Source: Prosopocoilus inquinatus
Taxonomy: Eukaryota > Arthropoda > Insecta > Coleoptera > Lucanidae
Length of the DNA: 64,000 bases
Reading direction: 5' to 3'
Assembly: GCA_036172665.1 (NCBI GenBank)
Contig: CM069876.1
Location: 39,835,001 to 39,899,000 of the forward strand
Under the pieces are notes generated by a model, which saw only the letters and a list, made by a program, of their open reading frames with translations, did no database searches and was not told where the DNA came from. Position numbers and translations under genes: made by a program. Each line of letters opens with the position of its first letter. Position 1 is the stretch's first letter. Shown in pieces: positions 24,813 to 33,269 of the stretch.

Positions 24813-25127
24813 TTACCAGGGCATTAAATTAATAACCGTTCGCAGTCGTAGAGTTGGAAGAAATTTCCCTGAGGTCTTCTCTGCAAACGATACGAAAATA
24901 TGACTTGTCCACCTCGCCCAGGATAAGTCGAGATGACACTGACGAAAATAGCACGCGTTCAAGTTAATAAAGCCACCACCTGGCTTCGCCCCAAAATTGC
25001 TAGGGAAAGAGTTACACTGACGAACAGAGCACGCGCTCAAGTTAATAAAGCCACTAATTGACTTCACCCCAAAATTGATAAGCACGGAGTTCGGAACAAT
25101 CAATCTTGTAGAGGACATTTTATGCAA
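24813..25127 (-). repeat. 78-bp tandem duplication kept in an open frame
   Basis: Two 78-bp units (about 24937-25014 and 25015-25092) differ at roughly 15% of sites. Because 78 is divisible by three, a minus-strand open frame of 104 codons spans both and shows a 26-residue peptide repeat: GFINLSACSVRQC in one unit and GFINLNACYFRQC in the other, each preceded by an NFG.K motif. I do not recognise the family. It could be a remnant of a repeat-containing gene or a chance open frame across a duplicated non-coding unit. Confidence 0.35.
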
Positions 25128-25465
25128 AATATATGTATGGCTATGTATATTGAAGCTTGAATTTGGAAACTACCATGAAGTTTCGCAGTATACCACATCA
25201 TAACAGGCATCATAACTACAGTTTACCCATTCACAGGCTATAATTAGCCAAAAAAGGTCCTACAATAAATTACTGGCAGTTATTAAGTCGAGTCTCAACA
25301 CTTCAAAATTTAGACAACAACTTCACTTATTTCTACTAAATACAGAACCTTACAGTGTGGACGAATTTTTAAGTTGCAATGAGGCTAAGAGGTACTCTAA
25401 TTTTTATTCAAATAAAAAAAAGGTTAACACCAGGATAATACTTAGTAGTAAAAAGAGAGTTATTA

Positions 25466-25635
25466 CCGGCATAACTGGCAAGGAAAAGTAACTGTCGATG
25501 AACGTTTCGGTCTTATTAGACCTCTTCAGGATAGTAAAACCAAGATGTAAGGTGTTGACAACTTGGAGATAAACATAACAAATGAAGCACAAACCAGGAG
25601 ACCGGGGGCCTTATTCTCGAATCGAGGGAACAAAC
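25466..25635 (-). repeat. Left arm of an inverted repeat flanking a foldback-like element
   Basis: The right-hand partner is 26575-26805. Shared landmarks in inverted order are 'ggcaaggaaaag', the hammerhead motif, 'ccaggaga' versus 'cctggag', and 'ttattctcgaatc'. The arms differ in length because the right arm has additional sequence between the hammerhead and the distal block. Together with the ribozyme this resembles a Penelope-like element terminal repeat, which is inference. Confidence 0.55.
25491..25535 (-). ncRNA. Hammerhead ribozyme motif 1 (one cleavage-site position changed)
   Basis: On the minus strand: stem I ACTATC pairs with GACAGT (one A-C mismatch), core CTGAAGA, stem II GGTC-TAATAA-GACC, core GAAA, then C, a 4-nt loop GTTC and ATC just before the stem I return strand. 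The conserved CUGANGA and GAAA core is intact. In helix III the expected G opposite C15.2 is A, so GTC has become ATC. The geometry matches the motif at 62031-62075. The family expected is the minimal type I hammerheads of Penelope-like retroelements. Confidence 0.7.
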
Positions 25636-25737
25636 TCACAAGAGAACAAAACGTCAAAATGATGTAGGCTGTCATACAAAACTGTATAAATCGTAAGAGA
25701 ATTACGTCATTTTGACGTCACGTTCTCTTGGGGTCTA

Positions 25738-26563
25738 GGACAATTCGCCATCGCCGATTTGTCGTCGCCAATTCACCGTCGCCGATTCGTCGTAGATACA
25801 ATTCACCGCCGGAAAACTCGCCGTCGGTAAATTCGCCGTCAGCGATTAAAGTTTTAAGTCCAGGTACATATCCAAATAGTAATATACCGATAATTATATG
25901 TAAATAAAATAAAGAAGTTAACATAATTAATGAAAAATAAAATAATTTATTATTAATTAAATGTGATACATAGATAAAGAAACAGATAAAAAAATTTGGT
26001 CTTCCAGGAAGTATTTCTTATTCTTCAGGGTGTTCGTAAAATCCCTCCAATTCTTCTTTTTTATATTTTCAGATTCTGCTCAAAATCATATTGATTTTCA
26101 TATCAATCAAAATCACTACACATCAAAAGTCGACTGCTTTCAAAATATTGATTCATGAAAGCTCGTCATTTAAAATTATAAATTGAAAAAAGGGTTCCAT
26201 AAAAAAAAAATAGAATTATGATTGTGTGTACGTACAGCACCAATTTTTTCGTAATTTTGTGTCTTACGGTGGTCACACTGTAATTAGGAATTTATTTTAA
26301 CTTGAAATAGAAAAACAATAGTAAAGTCCATTTTAATTTACTTGAAACGTACTAAAATTATAGTTATTTTCTTCAATTAGTAGGTATAACTTGGATATTA
26401 TCTAAAATGGTCAGAAAGTGTTTTAAAGCTTATCAAGCTAAATAAAGCAGTAACATGTGACGGCGAATTGGGCGGACGGTAAATTGGATCGACGACGAAT
26501 TGGTTTTACGACGAATTGGCGATGGTGAATCGGCGACGGCGAGTTGGCGACGGCGAATCGTCC
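25738..26563. mobile_element. Foldback-like element with inverted minisatellite arms
   Basis: Left arm 25738-25853 is made of short repeats such as 'aattcgccgtcgccgattcg', and the right arm 26457-26563 carries the same motif family inverted ('cggcgacggcgaattgg' type). Outermost sequences are GGACAATTCGCCATCGCC on the left and, reverse-complemented, GGACGATTCGCCGTCGCC on the right. The 600-bp centre is AT-rich and holds no open frame of note. Long inverted termini built from short tandem repeats are the hallmark of foldback (FB/Galileo-like) elements; the superfamily is not determined. No clear target duplication was found. Confidence 0.65.
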
Positions 26564-26574
26564 CATCCCCTTCT

Positions 26575-26805
26575 CTTGCGCCTTTATTCCTTTGATTCGA
26601 GAATGAGGCTCCAGGAGAATGCACAATTGTCGCGATCGCCGGTAGACCCTCATTACGATGGGCTACACCTACCAGTGAGTAACGGAGGCAGTCAAGGGAA
26701 TCCTGCCTTCTAAACGCCAAAGAGAATAACATTATTCTGTCCTGATGAGGTCTAATAGGACCGAGATGTACGTCGATATTTGCTTTTCCTTGCCAGCAAT
26801 GCCGT
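26575..26805 (+). repeat. Right arm of the inverted repeat flanking the foldback-like element
   Basis: Inverted partner of 25466-25635. It ends in 'cttttccttgccag.aatgccg', matching 'cttttccttgccag.tatgccg' on the minus strand of the left arm. It carries hammerhead motif 2. Confidence 0.55.
26737..26779 (+). ncRNA. Hammerhead ribozyme motif 2 (one core change)
   Basis: Core CTGATGA (26742-26748), stem II GGTC-TAATAG-GACC (26749-26762), GAGA where GAAA is expected (26763-26766), then T, loop GTAC and cleavage triplet GTC (26772-26774). Stem I is short (about 4 bp: TGTC with GATA, including a G-T pair). The GAAA to GAGA change at an invariant core position predicts loss of self-cleavage. Confidence 0.6.
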
Positions 26806-26879
26806 TAATTTTTTTTATTGTCAATGTAGACTTTTTCAGTCTATTGTACCGATATTTTTTCCTATGATTTATTGAAATA

Positions 26880-29229
26880 AATTTATGAAAAACTATCTGA
26901 TATTAATGACAGCCAACCCGTAATCGCTGCGAGGATCAAGTGTGTATGCATTGTATGCAAAAATCCGCCAAATAACAAGGGTCAGAAAAAATACTAAGAA
27001 GGCACAGAACTTAAGAGAAACTAGGGTAAACATCTAAACGTTTTACAATCCTGTCTCGACTCCCTCGGTAAGAAACTGTAAACTACTCACGATAATATTA
27101 CGAAATAAATGCAGACGATGTAATAAAATGGTAGCCGGACGCAAAAAAAGGCCACCACGAAAATTTCGATGCAACAAATAATACTATTTTTAGTTCAAAC
27201 AAGTACGTACGCAAAAAGGAAGATACCAAAACCAGAAAGCGTTTACACTCGTTATTATTTACAACGCGCCCAACGAGATTTGAAACTGTAACAAACTTTT
27301 ATTTCTATTTCACTTGTATGCGTTTCATTTATACTTTTTGCTGTGAATTTTATAACATTGTGTGGATTTGGGTTAAGTAATCGTGACTGTTAGATATCCG
27401 AAGCATTTCGGAACACGATAATTTTTCGAAACTATTCAGAATCCGAATCTTAATGGCGTCGTGAAACCGAGCGAGCAAACTGCCGGAACGTTCTGCGGTC
27501 GTCGGTGCCGGGGAGCCCCCCCTAATATCCCGGCTGCAAGCTGAAGTCTTAACTACTTTGCAACAAGAGACAAAGGGGGAATTTACAGCGCAAAACAGAA
27601 CGGAATGTCCGTACATATTTCTCCGGCGTCGAGTCGCATTATCACTCCCGGCAGATTCAGCGTCTTGATTTAGTGCGCTGGCCGCGCTCTGGATGCACTC
27701 CGGGACCTCGGCCCGGAGCCGGACATATCCGCCTCCGACCCCCATGGGAAAAAGCGAACGCGCTTTCGTTTGTTTAATAATTTAACAGATGTCCTGGTGA
27801 CCTTTGTCCTTCGTCCTAACGAGCGTCGCTTTCGTGCCTGCATGAATTATTACTGAGGCAATCCAATTATGACGACTGATTTTTATGTGTTACTTCCGGA
27901 AAAAGAAAAAAAAATCCACTTGTAAGAAACCGGAATTCTGTACTTATTAATTTAAAAATTCGAGTTCGAATTCAGTCATAGAAAAAGAGACCACTTCTTC
28001 TCTAAGAACTTTGTTTAAACTTGTGTGAGCTTTTGTTTGGGTGGATTTTTTTTGCTTCTTATAAATCAATTAAATCAAAGCTTAACGCAAATATATATGA
28101 GTAAAACAAACCCGTTAATGTGGCTGACACTCAATTAGCTCAGCATTGTCCTCAGTGCTTTTACTGCGAACAAAATAAACAAGACCTTCCCCTAAACAAA
28201 GGCACTCCACATGGAAAGCTAATGGTACAAGCTATTTACTCTCGGAAGACGATAACCGTACGTTAATGTAAACGACGACCCCCAAGTTTCGAATTATGAC
28301 CGCCACCAGAGGACCTCGCATGCAAATCCTCGGTGCAATCGCTAAACTCGTTGACGTTGAAGAATTTTTCACGCTGAAGATTAGCAGGAAGTTACAGGAC
28401 GAATATTTATTTATTCCGCGCCACAAGTACCTCGGTGTAAGGTAATTTGGATTTGAATTTTAAATGCGGCGGCTTCGACGTCGTTTTAATATTTAAAAGA
28501 AGTGGAAACTGCAGTGGGGGCAAACGCAGGAATGCCGGGGGATGCAGAGTTGAGCCAGTGAACTCTGAAACTGTAATTGTCTGCGAGTCTGGCACGGATC
28601 GTTTTGTGTCATTTTTATTCGGGGGAAAGTCTGTCAGGATTACACTTTTGAGATTATGAAAAGGCTAATTTCTTCATTTGCTGAAGGAATTGCTAGAATT
28701 AGACGAACGAAACTGTCACTTACTGGAATGAGCAAGGAAAAGCAAAAGTACCGGACGTTTCACGGTAATGCAATTAGAAAACTATTAAAAATTGCGACGA
28801 GCGGTTCACATTACGTATCTAAGCTTTCTGGATCCACTCAAAGCACCTAGCTGCAACTTCTATGTATACCTATTTACATAACGTGAATACAAGATGAAAC
28901 AATATCTTATCTTGTTTCATCCATCATCCACTGTAGTGGATAGGTTTTTATGGTGAATGATGAACGGAAAGTACTTCTCCGTGATCCGAACGGCACTTTC
29001 CGCTAATTCGACCATTCTTTTACGCTTTTCCAAGCCTGACAATTATCATCAATCAGGTATTTAGATTTTCTCTGCGTTTAATACAAATATTTTCCGAATT
29101 CAGTTCGTTTATCGCATTTACTTTTGAGAATATGAGAGTAATTAAAAGTTTAGTTGCGAGAAGACCTTCTTAAATAAAATTTAAGCAAAGCAACTTAGCA
29201 ATATATTCAAAATACACTTGAAAGCTTAC
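26880..29229. other. Intronic stretch with GC-rich blocks, no exon seen
   Basis: Segments 27440-27745 and 28435-28570 are GC- and CpG-richer than surrounding DNA. A minus-strand frame of 131 codons at 27350-27745 spans the first block but has no recognisable motif; it could be a regulatory block or an unrecognised exon. A 10-bp inverted repeat GATGAAACAA/TTGTTTCATC lies at 28892-28920. Confidence 0.4.
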
Positions 29230-29332
29230 CTTCCGTTTCTCGGGCCAACATTCGGAACGTATGAAGAGCTGGCTGAAATGGCTTCGTCTGGAATAGCTCC
29301 GGATTCCATTCCCAGTGGCTCATTACAGGAAC
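29230..29332 (-). CDS. Ddr: Ddr (discoidin-domain receptor) exon, start of discoidin domain
   Basis: This 103-nt internal exon encodes the beginning of the discoidin domain: CNEPLGMESGAIPDEAIS, then SASSSYVPN, then GPRNG. It aligns without gaps to human DDR2 from Cys30 to Arg62 (C-x-x-PLGM-x-x-G-x-IPDE-x-I-x-ASS). The minus-strand acceptor is ttgttcag followed by GT-TCC-TGT, so the exon begins with two bases of a split codon (phase 1 intron upstream). The donor is GGAAG followed by GTAAGC and ends with AG, completed by A in the exon at 10484-10715 to give Arg. Agreement of splice phase and protein alignment makes the pairing secure. At the DDR2 Trp52 and Thr56 positions this protein has Tyr and Val. 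The preceding signal-peptide exon is not recognised. Confidence 0.93.
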
Positions 29333-29685
29333 CTGAACAAAAAAAAAATCGTCGTAAATTCGTAAAATTCAAGTCAATAATAATATTTTTACTGAATGTG
29401 TATTTTTTTTTTATTTACTGTTACGTGTTCTGATGCGTTTTCGTTAAAATTATTTTATAAAATCAGAAATCAATTGAATTTGAAGTTTGTGATTAATTTT
29501 CTTTAACAAACTCCCCAGGGATGACGCCACTAAATCTTTTGAGACGTCGTTCTTTCTACGATTTGTTATAGTTTTTCTTTTCTTTTTAGTTGATGCCGAA
29601 AAAGTTTGCAATAATTACGTCGTTAATTTTTTTCTGTAATAGTAGTTGACTCTTGTCCGATGAAAATCGTAAGTTTTTAATCTTT

Positions 29686-29826
29686 TAACCGGACAGAATA
29701 TAAATGGAAAAGCACTCAACGTTTCACTATCGATTGATAGCTTCAGGAATGAAAAATAGTAAATGACGAAGCTCTCAATCGGTAGTGAAATGTTCAGTGC
29801 ATTTCATTTATATTATGTCCTTTTAA
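29686..29826. mobile_element. Inverted-repeat element with decayed hammerhead-like arms
   Basis: Two ~58-bp arms (about 29686-29744 and 29768-29826) are inverted copies with 80-85% identity around a ~23-nt centre. Read outward, each arm resembles CTGACGA, stem AGCTATC-AATC-GATAGT, GAAAC, i.e. a hammerhead core. The left arm has lost two bases in the CTGANGA box, and the right begins ATGA and has GAAAT. Neither has a convincing cleavage triplet at the expected place. It is a non-autonomous element with possible ribozyme ancestry. Confidence 0.5.
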
Positions 29827-30007
29827 AAATTAATTTTTAATATTTTCTATTTATTCACATTTTTGATATTTGAATTCGGCGTCATTTGTTCCTGTTTTTG
29901 CTCGGAAGAGAAACAGAAAGAATTCCTTCACAGAGACATCTACCGGAGATTAGATTTCGATAAATAGCCTCGCGCGCAGTTAAGTTTTGAGAATATCGTA
30001 CGACCTA

Positions 30008-30136
30008 GGCCCGATTTCTTCACCTACGGATAAATTTATCTGCCAGGTAGTAACCTCGGAAACTATTATCGACACAAAGGGTTTACAAGGATAATACCTA
30101 TCAGATAAATTTATCAGGAGGTGAAGAAATCGGGCA
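30008..30136. mobile_element. PIF/Harbinger-like MITE, 129 bp
   Basis: Inverted termini GGCCCGATTTCTTCACCT and, on the right, AGGTGAAGAAATCGGGCA extend to ~34 bp arms ending in GATAAATTTATCTG. The flanking triplets are CTA (30005-30007) and TTA (30137-30139), near the TWA target of PIF/Harbinger elements. The terminus resembles that of the MITE at 32900-33031 (GGCCCGGTTTTTCAATC). Confidence 0.7.
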
Positions 30137-30521
30137 TTAGTCGTCCACGTATGTTACGATAACATAAACAACATAAACAAGAAAAACGTTAGACATTCAA
30201 AAACGCGTTTGATTCGTCGTTGTAAATTTTCTACAAAAATTTTGTAAGTATTCAGTCAGTTTTTCCTGTTTTTTCGCGAAAGAAAGACAGAGAAAGAATT
30301 CCTTTCTTCACAGAGTGAATTAATTAATTTGTGGCAATTAAAAATTAAAAAGGCAGATTAATTAAATTTAGCGTCTCAAATATTGGCACATGCCAAGAAA
30401 CATTCAAGATCGACATTGATGTATTTAAGTATATGTGTGACATTTATTACACGCACAAAAATTATTTTTTTATTGCAATTCATTTCACGAGAAACGTATT
30501 ATGATGAAACAATGCATATGA

Positions 30522-30932
30522 GCAGGTTTAAGAATTCAGCCCACTTGGTACAGACGCTTTTCATACCGAATGTACTATTTACTCCTTCCACCTCTGCGCG
30601 GCTGCGATGCTTCAAATTGTTATTTGGAAAGGGAAGATGTGCGAGTTGTAAGTTCAGGTATTTCCTTCGACGATTAAACAATTTAATCATGTTTAATTGT
30701 TACATGTTTTTTTTTGCACATCCTAGGGAAATAATAGATCTCTTTGCATGTGATAGTAAAATATTTAATTTGAAACAAGAAAGCACTTACAAGCCGACAT
30801 CGTTATTGTCCTCGATGCAGCCATATGATATAACTCAACTCACTTCTAAATATTGCGGGCGGAGCTAATACAGTCCGATTATTAAATTTTCCTATTAATC
30901 CCGGAACAAGTGGCCTGATTTCTTTTCCCTGC
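30522..30932. mobile_element. MITE of the CCAGGG...CCCTGG family, long copy (411 bp)
   Basis: Left end GCAGGTTTAAGAATTCAG, right end CTGATTTCTTTTCCCTGC. The 6-bp duplication ATATGA is exact at 30516-30521 and 30933-30938. It is about 200 bp longer than its relatives because of extra internal sequence around 30640-30850. The plus-strand open frame 30383-30868 crosses the element and is not a gene. Confidence 0.88.
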
Positions 30933-31469
30933 ATATGACTAATCGGTGGTTACAATAGAACTGCTACCAGTGTTATACAACAAACGAGCGTCCAAAGAGC
31001 AGATGAATCATAAACAAGCTGGCCACACTCTGACTCAGCAATTAAAATCTAAGAATTTTCTAAGACACACATAATGCATAACAAGCCAAACTGAACCTCT
31101 AGGCGTGAGAATGACGCCCACCGGTAAAAGGACGAATAGTATAACTACAGGCTTTTTGGGTAGTCAGCAGTCAGAAGTGACTCAGGGAAGGGCTGAAGGT
31201 TTATCATGTTTAAGTAGAGTTCTTCAAGAAGCATTCTAAGTCCTAACTTTTTTGTATCATGTTTTGGTAAGCGTATCGTCAAAATTATTGTATAATGTTT
31301 GAATAACTATTTCCGTACATCTCTCTTTCCCTTTTCTCTCTGAAATGTATTTGAATTTGTACTAAATCATTTTGTAACATTTAATCTCTTGTCGGCAACT
31401 TTAAACATTTGTGTAAATTCCGTAATTATTAATGATTAATAAAGCATTTTGCTATCTTAAAATTATATA

Positions 31470-31811
31470 CACAGGGTGACCGCCGAGATATATGAGATAC
31501 TTCGTAAATGAATTCCGTAACTAATTTTAAGCAAAAATTATTCTATTTACTCTTTTTCTGAATATTAACGAACTGACAATCAATATTTTTTTTCTAATCC
31601 CAGCCAACTTGATAATTATTAAATTATATAGCCCTCCAGTCACAACAATGTAATTTACTCTTTAACAACTACCCATACGACCTGGAAATTTCAAACCGCG
31701 ATGTTTCAAGAACCGCTGGAAATTCGGGAAAAGTGAATAGAATCATTTTTGCTTAAAATTACTGTTAGAATTCATATGCGAAGTATCTCGGATATCTCGG
31801 AAGCCACCCGG
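31470..31811. mobile_element. Inverted-repeat element, 342 bp, TA flanks
   Basis: Arms of about 80 bp: left CACAGGGTGACCGCCGAGAT..., right (reverse complement) CCGGGTGGCTTCCGAGATAT..., then 'gagatacttcg', 'atgaattc', 'taattttaagcaaaaat' in both. TA dinucleotides flank both ends, suggestive of a Tc1/mariner-type MITE. The 'acagggtg' start recurs at 22708, 54084 and 58115. Confidence 0.65.
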
Positions 31812-31886
31812 TATATCGTGCGTGGCTACCTTCAAACTCAAACCAGCAACGTGCAAACAAGAGAGTGCTGTTTGGATCGTCAATAA

Positions 31887-33255
31887 TTGACAAAAATTTT
31901 GGGAAAAAAGAGTGAGACGAAAACAGTTGTTTTGCCAACTTTTTTCGTAAGTATGTACCCGGCTGTCAAGAATTTTATTAGCCCTAGTCAGCATGGATTT
32001 AGAGCAGGTAGATCTACAGACAGCAATTTATGTCACTTTTCTCAGTTCGTATCTAATGGTTGGTTGGTTTTGCTCATAAGTTAGTTGCATTAATAGAGTG
32101 CAGTGCTATTTGATGAATAGGCCATTTATTTGTACCATCTTCGTGTGTACCTCAAGGCTGGAATCTCGGCCCTTTGTTGTTTTTGATTTTCGTTAACGAC
32201 TTACCATTTGTAATCAATAGCGACATTTTATTGTTCACTGATGATGTAAAAATATTTAAATCGAATGAGAATACTGGTGATTGTCAATTCTTACAAGATC
32301 AACTTAACAGGTTTGAACGCTCATGCAAACATAATAAATTAATAATCAACATCGATAAATGTAAGGTAGTCTCGTATACTAGAAGAAAGAATGTGGTTTT
32401 ATTCAACTATCAACTTATGTCAACCACAGTGGAAAGGGTCACCTGTTTCAAAGATTTGATTGTAAATTCACTTTTGAGTTACATATTAGACAGATTGTTA
32501 TCAGAAGCTTAAAAATGTTAGGCCTCGTAATTCGTAATTGTCGTAATTTTACTAATATTAATGCCCTTGAAATTTTGTATTTGGGAATGATGAGTAAGGT
32601 CCTTGAGTACGCCTCCTTGGTGTGGTTTCCTTTTATAATTATCAGAAAAATCTGCTGGAAAATATTCCAAAAAGATTTTTAAAATATATTGTCTTTATGG
32701 AGACAAGTGTAATTCCTTCATCTGTCAACTATAATCAGTTATTAAATTCTTTTAATTATGACAGTCTAGAGACTAGGAGAATTGTTTCAGCGTTAGTTAA
32801 TGTACATAAGCTGCTTAATAATGTGATTCAGGAAGAATTTTTATTATTACAAATTAATTTTAAAGTACCAGTAAATACTAAATTAAAACATATCCTTAAG
32901 GCCCGGTTTTTCAATCACAGGTTAACGCTAACTCTCGGTTATTTCCATGGTAACAAGTACGAAGACAATTGTTTCCATGGCAATAAACTAAAGTTAAAGT
33001 TAAAGTTAACTTGTGATTGAAAAACCAGCCCTAAGTGTCCTAAAACAAGCACCAACCTATTAAGACGTTCACCAATTTATATTATGACAAATATTTATAA
33101 CGAAATATCTGTTAAGGTCGACGTCAACGTTTCTTCCGTCAAACAATTGAAAAATATAGCTACGGACTATTGCAAATAATTTTTCAACCAGCAGGCCAAT
33201 AGTTTCAAGAGATGCTCTTTATTTGGCAATAGCTGTGGAGTGTAACAACAATAGA
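31887..33255 (+). pseudogene. Broken non-LTR retrotransposon (Jockey/CR1-like), RT 3' half
   Basis: Reverse-transcriptase pieces are spread over shifted frames. Frame A, about 31940-32084, has FISPSQHGFRAGRSTDSNL, the usual RT block with HGFR and GRST. Frame B, about 32150-32512, has VPQGWNLGPLLFLIFVNDLP and then FTDDVKIF, where the catalytic box is usually F/YADD. Frame C, about 32622-32910, has PKRFLKY and a C-terminal region typical of insect Jockey-group LINEs, resuming after a MITE insertion and ending at a stop near 33178. The 3' end is an (ATAA)n tail at about 33248-33268. The 5' part (endonuclease, ORF1) is missing, so it is 5'-truncated as well as frameshifted. Assignment to the Jockey/CR1 group is by motif resemblance only. 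Confidence 0.85.
32900..33031. mobile_element. PIF/Harbinger-like MITE inserted in the LINE
   Basis: 132 bp with termini GGCCCGGTTTTTCAATCACA and, at the right, GTGATTGAAAAACCAGCCC; TAA target duplication at 32897-32899 and 33032-33034. The LINE reading frame on the left ends in codons for HIL-K and on the right continues with CPKTS, so the pre-insertion frame is intact if one TAA and the element are ignored. This fixes the element ends precisely. A triplet run 'aaagtt' lies near the right end. Confidence 0.9.
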
Positions 33256-33269
33256 TAAATAAATAAATA

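Larger units (their letters stand above)
10716..29229 (-). other. Ddr: Ddr intron (18,514 nt) between the two discoidin exons
   Basis: The interval is bounded by GTAAGC at the 5' side (minus strand, 29229-29224) and TTTCAG at the 3' side (10721-10716). The split codon AG|A is completed exactly across it. The intron holds most of the repeats in the left half of the window: MITEs, the 203-bp arrays, dispersed repeat copy B with its hairpin, and the foldback element with hammerhead motifs. Confidence 0.85.

Noticed and set aside
30383..30868. 161-codon forward open frame
   Set aside because: It starts outside and runs through a MITE with an exact target duplication, so it cannot be an old gene.
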